From CAVTJL01 sp963735065 (lineage in GTDB: Bacteria; Pseudomonadota; Alphaproteobacteria; Geminicoccales; Geminicoccaceae): a stretch of 64,000 bases of DNA. Positions 8,965-18,878 of this stretch are shown in pieces (within the stretch, counting starts at the first letter, position 1; every line of letters starts with the position of its first letter). The stretch covers positions 1,674,001 to 1,738,000 of the forward strand of contig CAVTJL010000001.1 of NCBI GenBank assembly GCA_963735065.1, in the 5' to 3' direction. The position numbers and the translations under genes were made by a program. The notes beneath the pieces are model-generated. The model worked only from the letters and a program-made list of their open reading frames with translations, searched no databases and was not told the DNA's origin.

Positions 8965-9444
8965 TCACGCGGGCTTCCCGTCTTCCTCCGCCAACCTCGC
9001 CTCGAGCCGGTCGAGGAAGGCCGTCTGCGCCTTCACGAGCTTCTCGCGTGCCTCCTCGATGACCAGCCAGGCGGCCCGGTCGATCTCGGGAAAAGCCTGG
9101 CGCCGGCCGGAGCGCGGCGGCCACTCGATCTCGAAGCTGTTGCTGCGCACGGCCGCCGGGTCGAGGTCCGCCTCGGCCGCGAAGGCATGCACCAGCTTGC
9201 CGCCCGCCTGGCGAACGGAGCCCAGCGGCAGCAGCGCCGCCTCGACCGCGAGGCCCGTCTCCTCGAGGGTCTCGCGGCGGGCGGCTGCCTCCGGGGCCTC
9301 GCCGGGCTCCATCTCGCCCTTGAAGATCGTCCAGCCGCCTTTTTCTTTTCTCGCCCAGTAGGGCCCGCCCATATGGCCCAGCAGCACCTCGAGGCCCGCT
9401 GCTCCGCGCCGCCAGATCAACAGGCCAGCACTCTCCTTGGCCAT
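8965..9444 (-). CDS. NUDIX hydrolase (COG4119-like NTP pyrophosphohydrolase)
   Basis: The 159-residue protein has a complete Nudix box at about residues 43-65: a Gly, the GEMEPGEAPEAAARR segment, then RETLEETGL, giving the Gx5Ex7REUxEExGU pattern that binds Mg2+ and cleaves a nucleoside diphosphate linked to another moiety. Two other segments fit the COG4119 group: SAGLLIWRRG...LEVLLGHMGGPYWARK near the N-terminus, and FEIEWPPRSGRRQAFPEIDRAAW near residue 115. The start at 9444 (MAKESAGLL) is chosen because conserved sequence begins there. It lies 25 bases after livM on the same strand and may be the last gene of that transcript. Confidence 0.85.
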   Translation of the reverse strand: MAKESAGLLIWRRGAAGLEVLLGHMGGPYWARKEKGGWTIFKGEMEPGEAPEAAARRETLEETGLAVEAALLPLGSVRQAGGKLVHAFAAEADLDPAAVRSNSFEIEWPPRSGRRQAFPEIDRAAWLVIEEAREKLVKAQTAFLDRLEARLAEEDGKPA

Positions 9445-9469
9445 CGCGGTTGGCGGATCGCGGGGCCGC

Positions 9470-10444
9470 TCAGCCGGCGGCCGGGCTGCGCCGCCTGCGG
9501 GCCAGCAGCTCGCCCACGATGCCCCTGCGGAACAGCAGCACGCAGACGACGAAGACCGCACCGATCAGCACCGTCACCGGGAACGCCCAGGTGGCGAGAT
9601 AGGTCTGCAGGCTCACGACCAGGGCAGCGCCCACCACCGGCCCGAACATCGTGCCGATGCCGCCCAGCAGCGTCATCAGGATCACCTCGCCCGACATCTG
9701 CCACTGCACGTCGGTGAGCGAGGCCAGCTGATAGACCAGCGCCTTGGTGCCGCCCGCGAGGCCCGCCAGCGCTGCCGACATGACGAAGGCGCCGAGCTTG
9801 TAGCGCTCGACCCGGTAGCCCAGCGAGATCGCGCGCGGCTCGTTCTCGCGGATCGCTTTCAGCACATTGCCGAAGGGCGAGTTGACGATGCGCCAGACGG
9901 CAAAGAAGCCGAAGACGAAGACCGCCGCCACGAGATAGTACATGGGCAGCGACTGGTTGAGGTCGATGAGGCCGAAGAGATGGCCCCGGGGCACGCCCTG
10001 GATGCCGTCCTCGCCGTGGGTGAAGGGCACCTGCAGGCAGAGAAAATAGAACATCTGGGCCAGCGCCAGCGTGACCATCGCAAAGTAGATGCCCTGGCGG
10101 CGGATCGCCAGATAGCCGACGACGAGGCCAAGGAAGGCCGCGGCCCCTGTGCCGAGCAGGATGCCGATCTCGGGCGTCAGCCCCCACACCTTGACCGCGT
10201 GCGCCGTGACGTAGGCGGCACCGCCGAAGAAGATCGCGTGGCCGAACGACAAAAGCCCCACATAGCCGATCAGCAGGTTGAAGGCGCAGGCGAAGAGGGC
10301 GAAGCACAGCACACCCATCAGGAAGACGGGATAGAGGAAGAACGGCGCCACGATCAGGGCGACGAGGCCCAGGGCGATGAGGAGCGGGGTGATGCTGCCG
10401 CCGGCGCGCACCCGCTGGCCCAACGTGCCGGCTCCGGTCGCCAT
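9470..10444 (-). CDS. livM: Branched-chain amino-acid ABC transporter permease LivM
   Basis: This 324-residue inner-membrane permease has about eight to ten helices and the LivM-type core: NLLIGYVGLLSFGHAIFFGG, then GYLAIRRQGIYFAMVTLALAQ, and the EAA-like cytoplasmic loop around KAIRENEPRAISLGY that contacts the ATPases. With LivH it forms the channel of a HAAT-family importer for branched-chain amino acids or related amides. It starts three bases after the livH stop, so translation is probably coupled. Confidence 0.9.
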   Translation of the reverse strand: MATGAGTLGQRVRAGGSITPLLIALGLVALIVAPFFLYPVFLMGVLCFALFACAFNLLIGYVGLLSFGHAIFFGGAAYVTAHAVKVWGLTPEIGILLGTGAAAFLGLVVGYLAIRRQGIYFAMVTLALAQMFYFLCLQVPFTHGEDGIQGVPRGHLFGLIDLNQSLPMYYLVAAVFVFGFFAVWRIVNSPFGNVLKAIRENEPRAISLGYRVERYKLGAFVMSAALAGLAGGTKALVYQLASLTDVQWQMSGEVILMTLLGGIGTMFGPVVGAALVVSLQTYLATWAFPVTVLIGAVFVVCVLLFRRGIVGELLARRRRSPAAG

Positions 10445-10447
10445 GGC

Positions 10448-11332
10448 TCATTCCCTCCCGAACAGGCCCGCGGGCCGGATCATCAGCACCACGGCCATGA
10501 TGACGAAGACCACGATGTTCGAGGCCTCGGGATAGAAGACCTTCGTCAGCCCCTCGAGCACGCCCAGAAGATAGCCCGAGACGATGGCGCCAAGGATGGA
10601 GCCCATCCCGCCGATCACGACGACCGCGAAGACGACGATGATGAGGTTCTGCCCCATGAGCGGGCTCACCTGATAGACGGGGGCGGCCAGCACGCCCGCG
10701 AGCCCCGCCAGGCCCGTGCCCAGCGCGTAGGTGAGGGTGAGGAGAAGGGGCACGTTGACCCCGAAGGCCTGCACCAGCGTCGGGTTCTCGGTGGCGGCGC
10801 GCAGATAGGCGCCAAAGCGCGTCTTCTCGATCAGGAGCCAGGTGGCAAGGCACACGACGAGCGAGGCCACGACCACGAAGCCCCGATAGATCGGCAGCAC
10901 CATGAAGCCCAGATTGACGGCACCGGTCAGCACCGTCGGGGCCGCATAGGGATTGCCCGAGGTGCCGAACCAGTAGCGGAAGAGCCCCTCCAGCACGAGG
11001 GCGAGGCCGAAGGTCAGGAGCAGCCCGTAGAGCGGATCGAGGCGGTAGAGCCGCGAGAGGAAAAGCTTCTCGACGACGACGCCCGAGGCCGCCACCAGGA
11101 TCGGCCCCACGATGAGCGCCGGCCAGAAGCCGATGCCGGTCCAGCTCAGCAGGAGGAAGGCGGCAAAGGCACCCAGCATGTACTGGGCGCCGTGGGCGAA
11201 GTTGATGACCCGCAGCATGCCGAAGATCACGGCAAGCCCGAGGCTCAAGAGGGCATAGAACGAGCCGTTGATGAGCCCCAGCAGGAGCTGGCCCAGAAGA
11301 ACCGGCAAGGGGTAGCCGAAGACCATCGTCAT
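10448..11332 (-). CDS. livH: Branched-chain amino-acid ABC transporter permease LivH
   Basis: This 294-residue permease has the conserved N-terminal stretch LINGSFYALLSLGLAVIFGM followed by RVINFAHGAQYMLGAF, diagnostic of LivH, and the cytoplasmic loop LRAATENPTLVQAFGVN that docks to LivG/LivF. It pairs with LivM in the membrane. It lies 12 bases downstream of livF and 3 bases before livM within a five-gene operon on the minus strand. Confidence 0.9.
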   Translation of the reverse strand: MTMVFGYPLPVLLGQLLLGLINGSFYALLSLGLAVIFGMLRVINFAHGAQYMLGAFAAFLLLSWTGIGFWPALIVGPILVAASGVVVEKLFLSRLYRLDPLYGLLLTFGLALVLEGLFRYWFGTSGNPYAAPTVLTGAVNLGFMVLPIYRGFVVVASLVVCLATWLLIEKTRFGAYLRAATENPTLVQAFGVNVPLLLTLTYALGTGLAGLAGVLAAPVYQVSPLMGQNLIIVVFAVVVIGGMGSILGAIVSGYLLGVLEGLTKVFYPEASNIVVFVIMAVVLMIRPAGLFGRE

Positions 11333-11344
11333 CGGGGCGGGCCC

Positions 11345-12044
<700 letters not shown>

Positions 12045-12052
<8 letters not shown>

Positions 12053-12842
12053 GCTCCGTCCCCATATAGGCCTCGCGCACGCGCGGATCGGCGCTCACCT
12101 CCTCATAGGTGCCCTGGGCCAGGATCTCGCCGCGCGCCAGCACGGTCACGGCGTGGCAGAGATCGGCCACGACCGAGAGATTGTGCTCGACCATGAGGAC
12201 GGTGCGGTCCCGGGCCACGGTGCGGACGAGATCGGCGATCCGGCCGATGTCCTCGTGGCCCATCCCCGCCATCGGCTCGTCCAGGAGCAGCATGGCAGGG
12301 TCCAGCGCCAGCGTCGTCGCGATCTCGAGCGCCCGCTTGCGCCCGTAGGCGAGCTCGGCCGCGGGCACGTCGGTGAAGTCCTGAAGGTTGACGGCCTTGA
12401 TCAGCTCCTCGGCGCGCCCGTCCAGCACCTCGAGCGACCGGCTCGAGCGCCAGAACTGGGTGGCGAGGCCGCCCTGCCGCTGCAGCGCCACCCTGAGATT
12501 GTCCAAAACCGTCAGATGCGGAAAGACGGCCGAGATCTGAAACGAGCGCACGAGGCCCAGGCGCGCCACCTCGGCCGGCTTCAGCCGGGTGATGTCCTGT
12601 CCCTTGAACAGGATCTGGCCCTGCGTCGGCTCGAGGAACTTGGTCAGCAGGTTGAAGACGGTGGTCTTGCCGGCCCCGTTGGGCCCGATCAGCGCGTGGA
12701 TCGTGCCCTCGTGGACCTCGAGATCGACGTTCTTGACGGCGACGAAGCCCAAAAACTCCTTCGTCAGCCCGCGCGCGGCGAGCACCACGGCGCCAGGGGC
12801 GCCGTGGGTCGCCGACATCGCGGCAGGCCTCGCCGCCGCCAT
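12045..12842 (-). CDS. livG: Branched-chain amino-acid ABC transporter ATPase LivG
   Basis: The 265-residue ATPase has Walker A GPNGAGKTT near residue 53, the LivG-type variant of the signature (ELAYGRKRALEIATTLA) and Walker B LLLDEPMAGMGHEDI. The start is ambiguous: ATG 12842 lies five bases after the stop of the binding-protein gene and suits coupling, while ATG 12818 (MSATHG) is preceded by GCGAGG and gives a length nearer the family norm. Both are plausible. Confidence 0.88.
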
Positions 12843-12847
12843 GGCCG

Positions 12848-14054
12848 TCACTGCACCAGCGGGCAGCCGCTGTCCTTGGCCGCCGTGTAGGCCTTGTCGC
12901 CCGGCACCGTCGCGAGAAGCTTGTAGGCGTCCCAGGGGCCCTTGCTCTCGGAGGGCTTCTTGACCTCGAAGAGGTACATGTCGTGGACCATGAGGCCCGT
13001 GGGCTGGACCGTGCCGTGGCCGGCGAAGAAGTCCTCGACGGGCATCTGAGTGCAGCTCCTTGGCCACCGCCTCGGTCTCGTCCGTGCCCGCCGCCTTGAT
13101 GGCCTTGAGGTACTGCGTCACGGCCGAGTAGGTGCCGGCCTGGATCATGTTGGGCATCCGCCCGGTGCGCTTCATGTAGCGCTCGGCGAAGGCGCGGCTG
13201 TCGTCATTGCGGTCCCAGTAATAGGCCTCGGTGAGGACCAGGCCCTGTGCTGCCTGCAGGCCCAGCCCGTGCACCTCGGCCAGCGTGAACAGCAGCGCCG
13301 CCATCTTCTGGCCGCCCGCCACGATGCCGAAATCGGCCGCCTGCTTGATCGCGTTCGCGGTGTCGAGGCCGGCGTTGGCGAGGCCCACGACCTTGGCGCC
13401 CGAGCCCTGCGCCTGCAGCAGGAAGGAGGAGAAGTCGGTGGTGCTCAAGGGGTGCCGCACCGAGCCCAGGACCTTGCCGCCCTCCTCCTTGACGATGGCC
13501 GAGGTGTCGGCCTCGAGCTGGTAGCCGAAGGCATAGTCGGCGGTGAGGAAGAACCAGGTGTCGCCACCGGCCTTCACGAGCGCACCGCCGGTGCCGACCG
13601 CGAGAGCGTGCGTGTCGTAGGCCCAGTGGAAGCCGTAGGGCGAGCATTGCTTGCCGGTCAGCACCGTGGTGGCGGCACCGGTGACGATGTCGATCTTCTT
13701 CTTTTCTTTCGAAAGCTGCTGGACCGCCAGCGCCACGGAGGAGGTGGTGAGCTCCATGATCGAGTCGACCTTGTCGACGTCGTACCACTGGCGCGCGATG
13801 CTGGAGGCCACGTCGGGCTTGTTCTGGTGATCCGCGCTGACGATCTCGATGGGCGCGTCCAGAACCTTCCCGCCAAAGTCCTCGACGGCCATCTTCGCCG
13901 CCTCGACCGACCATTTGCCGCCGAAGTCGGCATAGACACCGGACTGGTCGTTCAGGATGCCGATCTTGACGACATTGTCCGAGATCTCGGCGAAGGCGGG
14001 GGCGGACAGCGCAGTGAGCGCGGTGGCGGCGAGAAGCAGGCTCAGCCGTTTCAT
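12848..14054 (-). CDS. Branched-chain amino-acid ABC transporter substrate-binding protein (frameshifted)
   Basis: This is the periplasmic binding protein of the liv operon. It begins with a signal peptide (MKRLSLLLAATALTALSAPAFA) behind GGAGGT, then the type I periplasmic-binding fold (VKIGILNDQSGVYADFGG; LVKAGGDTWFFLTADYAFGY). The frame is lost near 13046. Sequence up to AVAKELHS lies in one frame and the family's conserved end (MPVEDFFAGHG, LMVHDMYLFEVKKPSESKGPWD, ending at 12848) lies in the next, an offset of one extra base. The joined protein would have about 400 residues, the normal length. Either one base is a sequencing insertion or the gene is recently broken. The intact livGFHM genes downstream favour the former. 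Confidence 0.85.
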
Positions 14055-14127
14055 TGACGGACCTCCCAGGTCTGGATGCTCAAGGCTTAGCCTGACCGCA
14101 CGCTCCGATCCAGCGTCTTCGGACCGG

Positions 14128-15351
14128 TCAGCTCCGAAGGATGGTGGCGGCCGCTGTCGCCATGACCTGACAGCCCGTGACGATGTCCTCGTCCGCGGTG
14201 TTCTCCGTCCAGTGGTGGCTGATCCCGCCGATGCTGGGCACGAACAGCATGCCCGCCGGCATGATCCGGGCGAAGATCTGGGCATCGTGGCCGGCGCCGC
14301 TCGGCATGCGCACATGCAGGCCCGGCGCATGCTCCTCCGCGGCACGCTCCAGCGCGTCCTGGAAGGGCTCGGCCATCACCTTGGGCACGGACTGTGAGAC
14401 GACCTCGAGGCGGCAGCGGCAGGGTCCCTTGGCGTCGGCCTCGGCGACCAGCTCCTCGAGCGTGCGATGGAGAAGGTCGAGGCGCGCCTGATCGGCGTCG
14501 CGGAACTGGAAGAGCATCTCGGCCCCGCCCGGGATGATGCTGGGCGCCCCGGGATCGAGGGTGATGCGGCCCGTGGTCCACACGGTGCGCGGCCCGGCCA
14601 CCTCGGGAAAGCGCCGGTCGATCGCGGCGGCGAGGTGCACGAGGGCCAGGCCCGCGTCCTTGCGGATCGCCATCCGCGTCGTGCCGGCATGGTTCTGCAC
14701 GCCTTCGAAGACGATCCGGTACTGCCAGATCGCGACGATGCTGGTGACGATGCCCACCTTGAGGCCGCCGCTCTCGAGCGTGTCGCCCTGCTCGATATGC
14801 GCCTCGAGAAAGCCCTTGTAGCGGCTCGCATCGAGCTGCTCGCGCGGCCGGCCGGTGAGGCCCGCGCGCTCCAGCGCCACCCTGAGCGGCGTCTCGTCGT
14901 AGCGGTTGGTGAGCGCGTCGATCTCCTCGTCGGGCAGGAGGCCGCAGAGCGAGCGGCTGCCGATGAAGGAGCCGTAGTGTCCCTCCTCGTCGGCGATGCC
15001 CACGACGTCGACGGGAAGATCCCTGCTGGCCGGATCCGCCCCGAGCGCGCGCGCCACCTCGAGCCCGTAGATGACGCCCAGCGCCCCGTCGAGCCAGCCC
15101 GCCTGGTTCTGGCTCTCGACGTGCGAGCCCACCAGGAGGCGCGGGCCGTCGGCCGGATGGCGGCCCAGCACGTTGCCGATGCCGTCGATCACGACCTCGC
15201 GCCCGGTCTCGCGCAGGCGCTCCGCCAGCCACTCGCGCGCCGCCATGTCCTCGGCCGAGTAGGTCGGGCGATGGACGCCGGTCTTGTACTTGCCGAACTC
15301 GGCGAGCTTGCGGAGATCGGCGAGCAGGCGGTCGCCATCGATCTTGGACAT
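14128..15351 (-). CDS. M20-family Zn-dependent amidohydrolase (N-carbamoyl-amino-acid hydrolase / allantoate amidohydrolase-like)
   Basis: The 407-residue protein matches the hydantoinase/carbamoylase group of M20 metallohydrolases, cytosolic enzymes that hydrolyse N-carbamoyl amino acids, allantoate or ureidoglycolate. Metal-site segments are GSHVESQNQAGWLDGALGV (His77, Asp88) and GIADEEGHYG (Glu pair near 122). The usual His-x-Asp is His-x-Glu here. The dimerisation part is indicated by the VQNHAGTTRM segment (usually GxxxHAGTTPM). The start at 15351 has AGGAGA seven bases upstream; the longer open frame to 15483 is not needed. It sits 73 bases upstream of the liv operon on the same strand, so transport and hydrolysis of an amide-type nitrogen compound may be linked. 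Confidence 0.85.
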   Translation of the reverse strand: MSKIDGDRLLADLRKLAEFGKYKTGVHRPTYSAEDMAAREWLAERLRETGREVVIDGIGNVLGRHPADGPRLLVGSHVESQNQAGWLDGALGVIYGLEVARALGADPASRDLPVDVVGIADEEGHYGSFIGSRSLCGLLPDEEIDALTNRYDETPLRVALERAGLTGRPREQLDASRYKGFLEAHIEQGDTLESGGLKVGIVTSIVAIWQYRIVFEGVQNHAGTTRMAIRKDAGLALVHLAAAIDRRFPEVAGPRTVWTTGRITLDPGAPSIIPGGAEMLFQFRDADQARLDLLHRTLEELVAEADAKGPCRCRLEVVSQSVPKVMAEPFQDALERAAEEHAPGLHVRMPSGAGHDAQIFARIMPAGMLFVPSIGGISHHWTENTADEDIVTGCQVMATAAATILRS

Positions 15352-15531
15352 GGGCGTTCTCCTGGGGCTCGGAAGGTGGGGCGGAAGGCGGGTCTCGCCG
15401 CCGGCAAGGATGCGTCGGATCAGCCGCCGCGTGAAGCCGCGGCGCCGCGCACCCGTGCAGTTGCCGCGCGGGTCTGATAGCATCCATGGCCAAACGCAGA
15501 ACCGTCGCTCGGCTCGTAGAGGATACGCCAG

Positions 15532-17796
15532 ATGTCGTCAGGAGCATCCGCCAACCCGGCCACCTGCGCCCCGGGCGTCATCGGGGCAATCGTCCGGTTG
15601 GCGCTTCTCGCCCTGGTGATCGTCGGCGGCCTTCGCGCGATGCCTGTCGCGGCCGCCGAGCCGGCACCTGCTCCGGCCGAGGGAACCACCGCCACACCCG
15701 CCCAGGTACAGGAGCTCTTGAAGCTGCTGGCGGATCCGGGCGTTCAGCACTGGATCGCCGAGCACCAGAGCGCCGCGGCCTCGAGCGCGGCCACGCCGGC
15801 GCCGGAAGGTGCAGGCGACGGCACCGGCGACATGGCGGGCATGAGCGGTGCCATGGGGGTGCAGGAGGATCTGAGCCATCGGCTCACCGTCATCCGCGAG
15901 CACCTCAGGGGGGTGGTGGCGGCCATCCCGGAGCTGCCCGCTGAGTTCAGCAGGGCGCATGCGATCATCATGAGCGCGGTCTCGGAGAGCGGTCTCACCT
16001 GGGCGGTGACCCTGGTGGCGCTCTTCGTCGGCATGGGCTTCCTGCTCGAGTGGATCTTCTGGCGCGCCAGCGCCGGCATGCGGACGCGGATCATCAACGC
16101 CTCCGTCCTCACGGTCCGTGATCGGTTGGTCGCCACCGTCATGCGGCTCGGGTTCGGGTTCACCTGGCTTCTGGCCTTCGCCGTTGGCAGCGTCGGCTCG
16201 TTCCTGCTCTTTCCCTGGCCGCAGCTCCTGCGCGAGCTCGTGCTCGGCTACCTCGTGGCTTTCCTCATCATCCGGATGACCTTCGTCATCGCGCGGTTCG
16301 TTTTCGCGCCCGGCGCCGAGCGGTTCCGCCTGGTGCCGATGAGCAACGCCCGCGCCGCCCTTTGGACCCGCGGCCTTGAGCTCTTCGTCGGCTGGTTCGC
16401 CTTCGGCTGGGTCACCTTCGGGACGCTGGGCCTCCTCGGCTTCACGATCGAGGCGGGGCGCCTCGTGGCCTATGTCATGGGCCTCGTCCTCTTGGGCATC
16501 GCCCTTTGGATGATCTGGCGCAGCCACGCGATCCGGATCGCCGAGCAGACGTCCGAGGAGCCGTCGGCGTCCCGCTTCGGCAAGCTCCGGCCCATCCTGC
16601 TCTCGGCCGTGGCCGTCCTGATGTGGGGCCTTTGGGTCGCCAGCATGATGCGCATCTTCTGGCTGATCGTCGTCGTGCTGGCCCTGCCGCCGCTCCTCGG
16701 GGCGGTGCATCGGATGGTGCTGCACCTGTTCCGGTCCCCGGTGGAGGAGGAGACGGGCGTCAGCCCGCCGCCGAGCATGGTGGTCGCCGCCACGGAGCGC
16801 GGCGCCCGCGCGCTTGTGATCATCGGCGCGGCCTTCCTCCTCGCCTGGGCCTGGGGCATCGGCCTGGGACAGATCACCGGCGGCACGACGATTGGCATGC
16901 GGCTGCTGGCGGGCGCGCTCAACGCGGTGGTCATCCTGCTGCTTGCCGATTTCGCCTGGCATCTGCTGCGCACCTTCATCGACCGTCAGCTCGCCAGCAC
17001 CGACGTCGACCCGCATGTCGTGGGGGCCGAGGCCAGCCGGCAGGCGCGGCTCCGGACGCTTCTGCCCATCCTCCGCAACATCGCCTTCGTCGTGCTGATC
17101 GTGATGGCGGTGCTGATGGTGCTCTCGTCGCTGGGCGTGCAGATCGGGCCGCTCCTGGCCGGCGCCGGCGTCGTCGGCGTCGCCATCGGCTTCGGCGCCC
17201 AGACGCTGGTGAAGGACATCATCGCCGGCATGTTCTTCCTGCTCGACGATGCCTTCAGGGTCGGCGAGTACATCGTGAGCGGCAGCGTGAAGGGCACGGT
17301 CGAATCCTTCTCGCTGCGCTCGGTGAAGCTGCGCCACCACCGGGGGCCGCTCTACACGGTGCCCTTCGGCTCGCTGGGCTCGATCCAGAACCTCTCGCGC
17401 GACTGGGTCATCGACAAGCTGATGGTCAATGTCCCCTACGACACCGACCTCGACCGGGTGAAGAAGGTGATCAAGGAGCTCAGCAAGGATCTCATGGCCG
17501 ATCCCGAGCTCGCCTCCGTCATCCTCGAGCCGCTGAAGTCGCAGGGCGTTGCCGCGATGGGCGACTTCGCGATCCAGATCCGCATGAAGATCAAGACCAA
17601 GCCCGGCGAGCAGTTCGTCGTGCGCCGGGTGATCTACGACAAGCTGAAGCGGCTCTTCGCCGCCAACGGCATCAAGTTCGGCCTGCCCACCGTGTCGGTG
17701 GCGGGCGGCAAGGGGGGCGACGGCGATTCCGCCGACCCGGCGGTGGCGCAGCGTGCCCTCGACATGACGCGGCCGGAGACGAAGGCCGCAGAATAG
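15532..17796 (+). CDS. Large MscS-family mechanosensitive channel
   Basis: This 754-residue protein has a signal-like first segment (LALLALVIVGGLRAMPVAAA), a soluble Ala/Pro-rich N-terminal region to about residue 140, and some ten or more membrane segments. The MscS core lies at about 540-580: AGVVGVAIGFGAQTLVKDIIAGMFFLLDDAFRVGEYI, where the Gly/Ala-rich pore helix and following beta-domain motif are clear. A C-terminal cytoplasmic vestibule domain follows to residue ~735. Such channels release solutes on hypo-osmotic shock. The size puts it with YbdG/MscM-like large relatives, not the ~286-residue MscS. GAGGA precedes the ATG. Confidence 0.88.
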   Translation: MSSGASANPATCAPGVIGAIVRLALLALVIVGGLRAMPVAAAEPAPAPAEGTTATPAQVQELLKLLADPGVQHWIAEHQSAAASSAATPAPEGAGDGTGDMAGMSGAMGVQEDLSHRLTVIREHLRGVVAAIPELPAEFSRAHAIIMSAVSESGLTWAVTLVALFVGMGFLLEWIFWRASAGMRTRIINASVLTVRDRLVATVMRLGFGFTWLLAFAVGSVGSFLLFPWPQLLRELVLGYLVAFLIIRMTFVIARFVFAPGAERFRLVPMSNARAALWTRGLELFVGWFAFGWVTFGTLGLLGFTIEAGRLVAYVMGLVLLGIALWMIWRSHAIRIAEQTSEEPSASRFGKLRPILLSAVAVLMWGLWVASMMRIFWLIVVVLALPPLLGAVHRMVLHLFRSPVEEETGVSPPPSMVVAATERGARALVIIGAAFLLAWAWGIGLGQITGGTTIGMRLLAGALNAVVILLLADFAWHLLRTFIDRQLASTDVDPHVVGAEASRQARLRTLLPILRNIAFVVLIVMAVLMVLSSLGVQIGPLLAGAGVVGVAIGFGAQTLVKDIIAGMFFLLDDAFRVGEYIVSGSVKGTVESFSLRSVKLRHHRGPLYTVPFGSLGSIQNLSRDWVIDKLMVNVPYDTDLDRVKKVIKELSKDLMADPELASVILEPLKSQGVAAMGDFAIQIRMKIKTKPGEQFVVRRVIYDKLKRLFAANGIKFGLPTVSVAGGKGGDGDSADPAVAQRALDMTRPETKAAE

Positions 17797-17824
17797 TGCT
17801 CGGGCGGCAGGCGAGGGGGCGGCG

Positions 17825-18070
17825 ATGGCGATGATGTGCGAGGCACAGGCCCGCGATCTCGATCACGCCGCCCGTCGCGCGCTGGACCGGCTGCGTCGGG
17901 GAGGGCTCTCAGGCGAGGCGCTGGCGGCCGCTGCGACGGCCGAGGTCGCAGCGATCTGGGCGCATCTGCCGGAGGACCCGATCGCCGCCGCCGTCAGCCG
18001 TTGCCTTTCCGAGGCGGGCGACGGAGACGCGCGCAGCGCGCCACCCCCGCCAGATCCCGCGCGAAGCTGA
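17825..18070 (+). CDS. Small hypothetical protein, overlaps prmC tail to tail
   Basis: This 81-residue frame has a good ribosome site (GAGGGGG before ATG) and a plausible helical composition: AQARDLDHAARRALDRLRRG, then an Ala-rich part and a Pro-rich tail. It lies 28 bases after the MscS gene on the same strand. Its last 77 bases overlap the 3' end of convergent prmC, so at least the tail may be fortuitous. I do not recognise a family. High GC makes chance frames common, so this is tentative. Confidence 0.35.
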   Translation: MAMMCEAQARDLDHAARRALDRLRRGGLSGEALAAAATAEVAAIWAHLPEDPIAAAVSRCLSEAGDGDARSAPPPPDPARS

Positions 18071-18878
18071 CCTCGAGCCCCTGCTCGCGACCGAGGAGCG
18101 CCAGCGCCTCGGCCTGCCCGGCACCCAGCTCGAGCAGCGCAAGGCCGCCCGGCGCCAGGAGGCCCGGCAGCGCCGGCAGAATGCGGCGATAGTCGTCGAG
18201 CCCGTCCGCACCTGCCACCAGCGCCGAGCGCGGCTCGAAGTCCCTGACGTCGGGCTCGAGCCCCGCCATCTCGCCCTCCGCCACATAGGGCGGGTTCGCG
18301 AGGACGAGGTCGAACGGCCCTTGAAGGGCGTCCGTCCAGTCGCCCTGGACGAGCAGCAGCCGCCGCTCGACGCCGTGCCGCCGGCCATTGGCCGCGGCCA
18401 CCGCGATCGCCGCGGCCGAGCGGTCCACGCCCACGCCGAGCGCGTGCTGCCACAGCGTCAGCGCGGTGACGATCAGACACCCCGAGCCCGTGCCGAGGTC
18501 GAGGAGGCGCAGCCGGGCCTCGCGATCGGGCAGGGCTGCCAGCGCCTCCTCGATCAACAGCTCGGTTTCCGGGCGCGGCACCAGCACGGCCGGCGAGACC
18601 GCGAACGAAAGACCAAAAAACTCGCGCTCGCCCAGCAGGTAGGCCAGCGGCTCGCGGGTCAGCCGCCGCACGACCAGCGCCTCCAGCTGCGCGCCTTCCT
18701 CGGGCGTGAGAAGACGGTCCGGCTGCGTGATCTGCCGCTCGCGCGCGAGGCCGGTCGCGCGCTGGACGAGAAGACGTGCCTCGACGTCGGCGCTGTCGAT
18801 GCCGCCCGCGCGCAGGCGCGCCCGGACGCCCTGCAGCGCGTCCTTGACCGTCAGGGGATTTTCAGTCGACCTCGGCAA
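17994..18878 (-). CDS. prmC: Peptide chain release factor N5-glutamine methyltransferase PrmC (HemK)
   Basis: The 294-residue enzyme methylates the Gln of the GGQ motif in release factors, using S-adenosylmethionine. It has the small N-terminal helical domain (residues ~8-90, with REPLAYLLGEREFFGL), the SAM motif LLDLGTGSGCL near 125, and the catalytic NPPY near 194. It overlaps the end of prfA by 17 bases on the same strand, the usual prfA-prmC pairing of enzyme and substrate. Confidence 0.93.
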   Translation of the reverse strand: MPRSTENPLTVKDALQGVRARLRAGGIDSADVEARLLVQRATGLARERQITQPDRLLTPEEGAQLEALVVRRLTREPLAYLLGEREFFGLSFAVSPAVLVPRPETELLIEEALAALPDREARLRLLDLGTGSGCLIVTALTLWQHALGVGVDRSAAAIAVAAANGRRHGVERRLLLVQGDWTDALQGPFDLVLANPPYVAEGEMAGLEPDVRDFEPRSALVAGADGLDDYRRILPALPGLLAPGGLALLELGAGQAEALALLGREQGLEVSFARDLAGVARCARLRRPPRKGNG

